Shown here piece after piece: positions 56,032-64,000 of a stretch of DNA of 64,000 bases. The notes beneath the pieces were generated by a model, which was not told the origin of the DNA, ran no database searches, and saw only the letters and a program-made list of their open reading frames with translations. A program made the position numbers and the translations under genes. How positions within the stretch are numbered: the stretch's first letter is position 1; each line of letters begins with the position of its first letter. The DNA comes from Adiantum capillus-veneris (lineage: Eukaryota; Streptophyta; Polypodiopsida; Polypodiales; Pteridaceae). Where the stretch lies: positions 71,445,003 through 71,509,002 of the forward strand of contig CM043957.1 of assembly GCA_014529385.2 (NCBI GenBank), in the 5' to 3' direction.

Positions 56032-56478
56032 GTAAATCAAGAGCGAGTCATAGCGGAGGTGCTGAAGAGGATTAGCGCATTTGCTAGGCCACAGGCTAAG
56101 CAATTAAAGTGGTGTGCCATCGGACAGAAATGGACAAATCACGTGACTAAAGAATGCTACTACAATAAGGTTTATGCACGAGAATGACAGTATGTTCCCC
56201 AAGTGCAAGTAACACCACCTCAAATTCCACCAATGCCTAGATAAACGACGGGGAACTTGTCAGGACCAGTTGGGGTTGAGAGACCACAACCAGTTTTGGG
56301 GCAACAACCACCACTCCCAAGAGCAAGACCGATAGGTGTGAGGTATATGCCCATTGTGGAAGAACTAGAGGAACAAGCCTTAGTGCCTATACATGTATAT
56401 TACAAAGAGCCAAGTGGAACTATGGCTTGTCCTGCATACTACCCACCAGAAGAGTAGAGAGCACCAGAACTATGGAGC

Positions 56479-56857
56479 ATGATCAGAAATGTTGGACCAC
56501 CAACAACGGCACATGCTGTAGGAGAAAGTAGATATAGTTTGGATGAGAGAACATTGATATTCATAGCCAATTGGGGTTTCATTGGACCGAGACCTGCATA
56601 CCAACAGAGGGGAGTTAAAGGAGCACCACAACAACCATTGGGACCATGCTATAAGTGTGGAGGCGACCACCTCATGAAAGACTGTCCTCATACGAAAATT
56701 GTACAAGTCAATGTGTATTGTCCAGACTGTGGCATCAATCATTTGATTGTCGATTGTCCAAAAAATTCAAACAAAGCGGTTAAAACAACTTTAAACATCT
56801 TGGAGGCGATCCCTTCAAGAAGTGGTTTAGAAAACAAAACAGTAATACCTACAGATT
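56479..56857 (+). pseudogene. Element E nucleocapsid, two zinc knuckles
   Basis: CYKCGGDHLMKDC and CPDCGINHLIVDC, both CX2CX3HX4C, one residue shorter than the classical knuckle before His. The end KKTTLNILEAI-type segment aligns with the start of element A. Confidence 0.8.
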
Positions 56858-57251
56858 AGCACACGATCTCAAGCTCAAAAAGAGAAAGGGGAATGTATCA
56901 AAAGATGATACAAACATCCCAAATTCTACTAGAGCCAATTGCCAGAAAACAAGAGGAGTAGGTAGAACGTCTAGTGACAAGCGCAAGCGCAAAACGACCC
57001 CGACGACCTCTACGCGAGGGCCGTGCACGCCGAAATCGTCACAGGAAGTGAACAGGGGGCTCCACCTAGCTTTGAGAAGCTAGGACATGGACAGTAGTGA
57101 TTAAATTAACACTAATATTGCACACTGTAGAGAGAGAGAGAGAGATACAGAGACGTAGATGATGAAAACCCCTCGAGATGTGAGGGCAATCTTGATTCAA
57201 AGTGGTATCTATAGAAAACTCAGTTTCGGCAAGATGGAGACTGTGGTAACA

Positions 57252-57253
<2 letters not shown>

Positions 57254-57310
<57 letters not shown>
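57254..57310 (+). repeat. (GA)n microsatellite inside element F LTR
   Basis: About 57 bp of GA. The equivalent position in the right LTR holds a short (CA)n instead (60451-60471). Confidence 0.9.
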
Positions 57311-57312
<2 letters not shown>

Positions 57313-57605
57313 TGTAGTGCGTTCTCTAGGGAAAATCCCATATACACGGAGATTCTACTCTTGTGTGTGGCGATCCTTGGATTCAAGGTGTATGCATGGT
57401 TTCCTTCTCAAGTGCTGACTCCCAAGTGCCCCCCAAGTGTTGCCCTGATAGTGACCTCTCAGTGTTCTTTTCGCCATCGCATGTATTTGGTCTATTTGTC
57501 GAAGCTCGTTGTCCGTCTTTGTTGTTTTCTTTTCTTGCTTCTTGTGTGTACCGTGTGTGTGTTGTTGGTTTGTTTGAATGTGTGCATGTGCTCATGCGTG
57601 TAGTG

Positions 57606-57606
57606 T

Positions 57607-57689
<83 letters not shown>
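57606..57689 (+). repeat. (GT)n microsatellite inside element F LTR
   Basis: About 84 bp of GT. The corresponding part of the right LTR is short (61139-61160). Confidence 0.9.
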
Positions 57690-57694
<5 letters not shown>

Positions 57695-58140
57695 GAGAGA
57701 TATATATTTATTTATTTTAACTGAAAGAGAGATGGGTGAGAGAGAGGCTGAGGGAGTGTGTGTGCGTGTGTGTATGGGATTGTGTGTGTCTCTGTGTGTG
57801 TGTGTGTGGGTGTGTATGGAAATTACTCTTGCAAGATGGAGTAATTGGGGGCGGGTTATCTTGGGACCTTGCATTAATACATCTTGAACTAGGTCATATG
57901 GTTTAGCATATTCACCTAGTGAAAAATCCACGATGTCGATCTTCCCTCGAGGCTTGGTCATATGCTTGCTAGACTCTCCTTTTCCTTTCATCTTCTCCTT
58001 CCTTTGAGAGGCCTCTTCGTTCCTGGCACGCTTCACTCCCATGGCATCCACCTCTTCTACTTTTCCTTTTCCTTTGTCCTTCTCTTTGACACACTCTTCT
58101 ACCTTTGCCTTCCCTTTAGCTTCAAGGTTGATGACACTTA

Positions 58141-59114
58141 CTACTTGGTTTCCAGTAGGTAGTGGAGGTAGCGGTGGAATGAGAGATTGCGGTGGCGGTG
58201 GTTGTATGGGTGGTTGAAGGATTTAGACCGGTGGAATTGGCTCTGGTTGCCTAGGTGGTGGTGGTCGCACCCTTGGTGGAGAGATCTGATTTTGCCTTCC
58301 TCCTCTATTGAAGTTATGCCTTCTTGGATGAGGACAGTAGTACATGCCATGGCCATCCTCTCCACATTTGTAACAATGGTAGTCTGTCTTTGTTGCCCTC
58401 TTTCTTGCTCTGGATTTCTCGTAGGTGCATGCACTTGCTGCACTAGATGTACTGAAAGATTCTCTAGCTGGTTGGTGATTCGGTTGAGCATGTCTTGTTG
58501 ATCTTCAGCCAGTTCTTGTGGCTGATTCCTTTGGACGGTTGCTACAGGTGCGGCTAGGTGTGGTCGGGCCCTTCCCAGTTCCTCTTCCTCGGTAGTTCTA
58601 GCTTGTAGACGCAACTTCTTATCTTTAAGGTAGGCTACTTCAACTGCTACCTCATATGTAGCACAAAACCTTCCCTTCACCTTCTCTTTAAGAATTGACC
58701 ATAAACCAGCCACAAATTGGTCTCTCTTTAGGAAATTGGGTGCCCCTTCACCCTCCCTCACGATGCAACCCATCGTCCCCATAGATCCACGAACTTTGAT
58801 TCGTATGCTGCATACTCAGTCATACTTCCTTGCTTCAACTCCATCAGCAATTTCCATAGCTTCTCGAATGTGGTGCCTTCTCCAAAACGCCTTAGGAATG
58901 CTGCTCTTAGCAGATCCCACCTCTCCTTGGTGGCTGGCACCAAGGCATTGTACCATGATCTTGCTTCCACTTTCATTAGCAATGGAAAAATACGCAAACA
59001 CGAAGCATCGTCATCCCTTCCAGAGATGACACATGCTATTTCAAGATTATCCAGGAAATTTTAAGCATCTTCTCCCACCTTACCTGTGAAGGTTGGGAAG
59101 GAAACGTTTGCCAT
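58141..59114 (-). pseudogene. Element F gag
   Basis: Start ATG 59114-59112 (MANVSFPTFTGKVGEDA), then an in-frame TAA, then NFLDNLEIA. MKVEARSWYNALVP, WDLLRAAFLRRFGEG, LMELKQGSMTEYAAYESKFVDL and FVAGLWSILKEKVKGRF are the classical Ty3 gag blocks in order. A frameshift lies near 58770. CYKCGEDGHGMYYC (about 58335-58376, read on the minus strand) is a CX2CX4HX4C knuckle in a further frame. It does not resemble the gag of D or E closely. Confidence 0.85.
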
Positions 59115-60166
59115 TGCAAAAAACAAGATTTCTTTCAAACTTTTTTCTTTTTTCTTTTTTTCTTAAACACCAATGACTTAGCGACTTTCTTACAAGGGTG
59201 GAAAACTTGAACAGGAGCTGAGAAAGCGCAAGGCTAGAATAGAAAAAAGATGCTTATATCAAAAGAGTGGTAGTAATCAAGAAGCGGCAAGATGATGGGA
59301 CATGGGGATCTAAGGATTTCATCAAGCATCTCCGCTCCAAATAGGAAAACAATCTTTTGCTGGTAGAATATCTTTCTACCAATGTACACGTTTACATGCA
59401 TGTGTTGCAAGAAACGGAAAGGAAAGACTTCTAGCCTATTGTTATTATCCACGTCAGGTGTAGGGAAAGGCTCTGAACACTAGAGTTGTATACCCTAAGT
59501 GTTGACAAGGTGACACCTTCACCACATGCCTCTACCTCCACACAATCCTTCACATTGGGTTCAAAACAGGCTGGGCGAGAAGAGGCTACCTCAATCGGCT
59601 TTCCATTTTACATGCGACGGCGACGCTTGGGTGCTCGTACTTCACTTGAACTCTCTACGCCTAGCAAGAGCGTAGGCCCACTAGCTTCCACCAAATTCTT
59701 TAGGCTTTGTGGCTTGGACTTAGTGGTTGATGTAGTTGACAACTATTCTCTGACTGTTGGAGAGAAAACACTTGGTGCTAGACAAAATCTGACTGATGTG
59801 AGAGTGCTGACACGGTTCTTAAAAGCAAAACTCGCCGTTCTTTCTTTACCTCCTCTGTTGGCACTCATTGATAGAATGCTCTGGTTGACAACAGAGATGA
59901 CATTACAAAGCCCTCCCTCTTCATGCTCTTGATTTGTGATTAGCATGAGCAATGCAAGATGGAGAGCTTACCTCTTGGACATCAACGACGCTACAACCTG
60001 GTAGTAGCACTTCGATGAAGGCAGTCAGTGCTTCTTCAATTTCTTCCTCCTTCGTTCTCCAATTGGAGAATTCTCGCAGTCATGCGTCCATGGTCGATGA
60101 CGTGCATCATTTTCAATGTTGCAAGCTGAAGGTTTTCAAGAATCCCTCCTCCGTGGGGGCACCAAA
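59115..60166 (-). other. Element F 5' leader
   Basis: Between the right LTR and gag. The plus-strand frame at 59486-59932 is not supported by any domain. Confidence 0.45.
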
Positions 60167-61259
60167 TGACAAGCGCAAGCGCAAAATGGACCCCGACGAC
60201 CTCTACGCTAGGACCGTGCACACTGAACTTGTCACGGGAAGTGAGCAGGGGGCACCACCTAGCTTTGAGCGGCTAGGACCCGGAGAGTAGTGATTAAAAT
60301 AACACTAATATTGCACAACGTAGAGAGAGATAGAGAGAGAGAGAGACGTAGACGTAGATGATGAAAACCCCTCGAGATGTGAGGGCAATCTTGATTCAAA
60401 GTGGTATTTACAAAAAACTCAATTTTGGCGAGATGGAGACCGTGGTGACACACACACACACACACACACAGACTATAGTGCGTTCTCTAGGGAAAATTCC
60501 ATATACACGAAGATTCTATTCTTGTGTGTGGCGAAACTTGGAGTTAGAGTGTGTGCATGGATTCCTTCTCAAGTGTTGACTCCCAAGTGCCCCCCCCCCA
60601 AGTGCTGCCCTGATAGTGACCTGTCACTCATCAGTGTTTTATAGGTGCAGGCTTCATTAGTTTAGGATAATCTGATTAGGTTAGAACCTAATCAAAAGAG
60701 ACAAAGCAAGGAGCCAGGTCCCAGATGGTTGACCCTTGGTTTGTTTTTAGGAGAACTTTAAAATGATATCTCCTAGGTGGGCCTTTGTGACCATCACCTA
60801 GAGAGAGGTGGCAATATACAATTGGTTTTTTATACAAGGTTTTGGCTTGAAAATGGAAAAATAGATTACCCTACGGATGTCTACTGTGGAGATGCATCGT
60901 GGACAAAATGCCAGTGAATGGCAGGCTTTGCTGGTGCGTTGGTGTAGCGTGTTCGTCACTTTCGGGGCCACCAGCCGGGGCATGCCTTCGGTGTCTTTCT
61001 TTGAATGATGGTCGCCATCGTGTGTTTTTGGTATGTTTGTCAAAGCTTCGTCATCCGTCTTTGTTGTTTTCTTTTCCTGTTGACCGTGTGTGCATTGTTG
61101 GTTTGTTTGAATGTGTGCGTGTGCTCATGCGTGTAGTGTACATGTGTGTGTATGTGTGTATGGAAAGAGAGATATATATAAATTTTTTTTAACTGAAAGA
61201 GAGATGGGTGAGAGAGAGGCTGAGGGAGTGTGTATGGGTGTATGTGTATGGAAAGAGTG

Positions 61260-62225
<966 letters not shown>

Positions 62226-62446
62226 ATAATGGAGGAGAGGGGAAGGGTGGTGCCGAGAGGGGGGGGGGTGGTGGCAGCCTGCAATCAGGAAGATGGAAAA
62301 ACGTTTTTTTTTGTTTATTATAAGCTCCCCAAATGGGGTTCGTTCCCATGGTCGTAGCCTCTGAAAGCTAGCCATCACTAGTATCAATACCGAGAACCCC
62401 TCCAACACATGAATCTGATAGGACAAATGTTACTTCAAAAATTGAA

Positions 62447-63148
62447 TTGAAATCGGAAAAATCATTTGAAAAAACTGAGATAGTGATGAACACAACAAAT
62501 CAGAAGTCTATTGGTTTTCAACCTATCATACTGAAAATGTATAAAGGAAACGAAGGCTTGAATGATCTTTGGAGGGAGATAAGGGAAGCCAATGAAGCTA
62601 ATGAATTAAGCCAAAGGGTTAACAAAACTAGTATGGGAGGAGATGACTTTCCTCCTATTGAAGAATTTGACGCAGGACCTCAAGCAGATCTAGAGATTCA
62701 CTCGTATTGGGGAGACAAGGGATCTGTGAGATCTTGGAATAGCCAACCTATGTCTCTGAGAACTTTTCCCTCTTATATGGGAGAATATGAAGCAAAGTTG
62801 GATGTGAAAGCTATGCCATCACAGAAACTCTTTGCAAGGAAGGGGATGGACTCCCAGGGGTTGATAACCATCTTATCTACTCCAGTGAATTGTACCGTTA
62901 CTCTTGCCGAGCTTCTCAGAATAAGACCTCATATGTGGATTACAATAGGAAAATGTCTCAAAAAGTTTGGGATAAAGGATCCGAATTCACGAATGCAAGA
63001 AGGAATCAAAGAATTAGAGAAACATCAATTAAACATGCAACCAATACCCTTAAACAAGGTAGAAGTATATTATGAAGGGGAAGATGGCAATGCCACACTC
63101 CCAGTTGAATTAGAAGGTGTCACAACCACGGCAGTGGAGCTGGTGTAG
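62447..63148 (+). pseudogene. Element E region between knuckle and protease
   Basis: Open for 233 codons. It contains SYWGDKGSVRSWNSQPMSLRTFPSYMGE, HMWITIGKCLKKFGIKDP and YYEGEDGNATLPVELEG, the last being the lead-in to the protease also seen in A (YFEGDESNATIPI). Function of this conserved region unknown. Confidence 0.65.
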
Positions 63149-63681
63149 CCATCATGACCAAGGATGTATGGAAGAAATGGGAGAAACAAACTTTGAGGAC
63201 CACCATGATGAAGTTGCAACTTGCTGATGGTTACATGGAGAGACCCATAGGGCTTCTAGAAAAGGTAGTAGTTACATCTTGCGGAATCGAGTACGAGCAT
63301 ACCTTTGCAATAGTGGATTTTGGCAAGAAGGATAACTACGACATAATACTTGGACGACCATTCATGCGACAATTAAAAATGGTCCAAGATTGGGGCTAAG
63401 ATCATATATACCTCAGACACATGGAAACTACTACGAGAATAAACCTTAAAGACCATAGATACAAAGATGTGGACCAAACCTCCGTAGAGGAATTTTATTA
63501 TGCTACATTAGTAGGGTTGGAACTTCTAGTCTGGTTAGGTAAACCAAAGGAGTTATGGATGTGTGGGGCATCCAATTGTGGAAGCCTAAAACAGGAAGAA
63601 TGTATTCTAGAAAGAGCTATTGAGGATATAGAGTACATTCTGGAGCCTTTTCCAGAAGAGTCCTTAGAACGTTTAAAATAG
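63125..63681 (+). pseudogene. Element E protease (active site lost)
   Basis: SGAGVAIMTKDVWKKWEKQ at 63133 on lacks the preceding Leu-Asp: a small deletion and frameshift after VTTT removed the catalytic Asp. LQLADGYMERPIGLLEKVVV and IILGRPFMRQLKMVQDW are otherwise well kept, with a stop at 63397-63399. Confidence 0.75.
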
Positions 63682-64000
63682 ATGCATATTCTAGCAACAT
63701 TAGATGTGTGCGTTGTTGTGGAGGAACCGACGACTAAGTTTTGTGACCAAGACGGTTATGATGTGGTTCCATACTATATGGTTGATTTAATAGATAATGA
63801 TGAGGATAACCAAATCTCAGGACAACCAAGAAAAACTAAACACAAGGAAGAAGTGAATGGGGAGCTTTTCCAAAATTCTCCAGATCATCTTAAACGAGAT
63901 GACGATGCAGATAATGAATGCTCTAACAACCCCAGCGAGCTAGAGGAAATGATACCGGACCTAACGTTTTACAATTTTTCAAATGAGAAACCTAGACGTC
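63682..64000 (+). pseudogene. Element E protease-RT spacer, runs off the window
   Basis: DVCVVVEEPTTKFCDQDGYDVVPYYMV ... FYNFSNEKPRR, open to the window end in frame with 63682 and collinear with 44750-45050 of element D. By analogy RT should start about 500-600 bp beyond the window. Confidence 0.6.

Larger units (their letters stand above)
56975..57830 (-). repeat. Element F left (3') LTR
   Basis: Homologous to 60167 onward over the unique blocks (tgacaagcgcaagcgcaaaa, gatgatgaaaacccctcgag, gtgcgttctctagggaaaat). Includes (GA)n at 57254-57310 and (GT)n at 57606-57689. Confidence 0.7.

Noticed and set aside
57363-58051. 174- and 222-codon frames with poly Cys-Val or Thr-His
   Set aside because: Produced by the (GT)n tract in the element F LTR.

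Overview
This window looks like intergenic DNA from a very large, repeat-rich land plant genome. The evidence is plant-type LTR retrotransposons primed by initiator-Met or Asp-like tRNA sites, GT-AG introns, long (GA)n/(GT)n/(AT)n tracts and C or G homopolymers. A fern, lycophyte or gymnosperm is my best guess (low confidence). I see no intact host gene, tRNA, rRNA or CRISPR. Almost everything recognisable is a mobile element, often nested.

Layout. (1) 1-2405: the 3' part of a Penelope-like retroelement (PLE) reverse transcriptase, followed by C-rich DNA with a hammerhead-ribozyme-like fold. (2) 2406-6991: the 3' part of a decayed Ty3/gypsy element (A), ending in its 3' LTR. (3) 6992-34102: the most interesting part, a large DNA transposon (X2) that contains another member of its own family (X1, 13015-30172). 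X1 has terminal inverted repeats starting GGGTGAAAGCAT and a 4-bp target duplication, TACA. It carries two convergent genes: a DDE-type transposase on the + strand (13291-17188) and, on the - strand, a gene for a zinc-finger plus FCP1/HAD-phosphatase-like protein (17924-29407). X2 keeps the C-terminal end of its transposase (6992-7893), its own zinc-finger/FCP1-like gene (30213-33324) and a right TIR that matches X1. A copia-type element G (8378-12065) sits in X2. A young gypsy-type element B (23662-29400, LTRs identical by eye) sits exactly at the start codon of the X1 FCP1-like gene.

(4) 34103-41500: mostly unrecognised sequence with a 245-bp tandem duplication and a chromovirus integrase/chromodomain fragment on the - strand. 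(5) 41498-48150: a decayed but nearly full-length gypsy element D (gag, zinc knuckles, protease, RT, RNase H, integrase). (6) 48954-50850: a 951-bp tandem duplication with microsatellites. (7) 52467-53751: an unusual array of six near-palindromes, mostly about 285 bp apart. (8) 54122-64000: a second gypsy element E related to D, split by another LTR element F (about 56975-62377) that carries a minus-strand gag and very long GA/GT tracts.

How the parts relate. A, B, D and E appear to be autonomous and non-autonomous branches of one gypsy group. D and E have the full gag-pol type. A keeps a D/E-type protease but switches to a WxPK-repeat tail. B has only a retropepsin-like domain plus WxPK repeats and a small acidic ORF. 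In X1 and X2 the same pair of genes recurs in the same convergent order with matching TIRs, and each element carries its own minisatellite. I therefore read them as one two-gene transposon family. Its 4-bp target duplication and GGG termini are compatible with the Sola superfamily. That assignment, and any role for the FCP1-like protein, are inferences.
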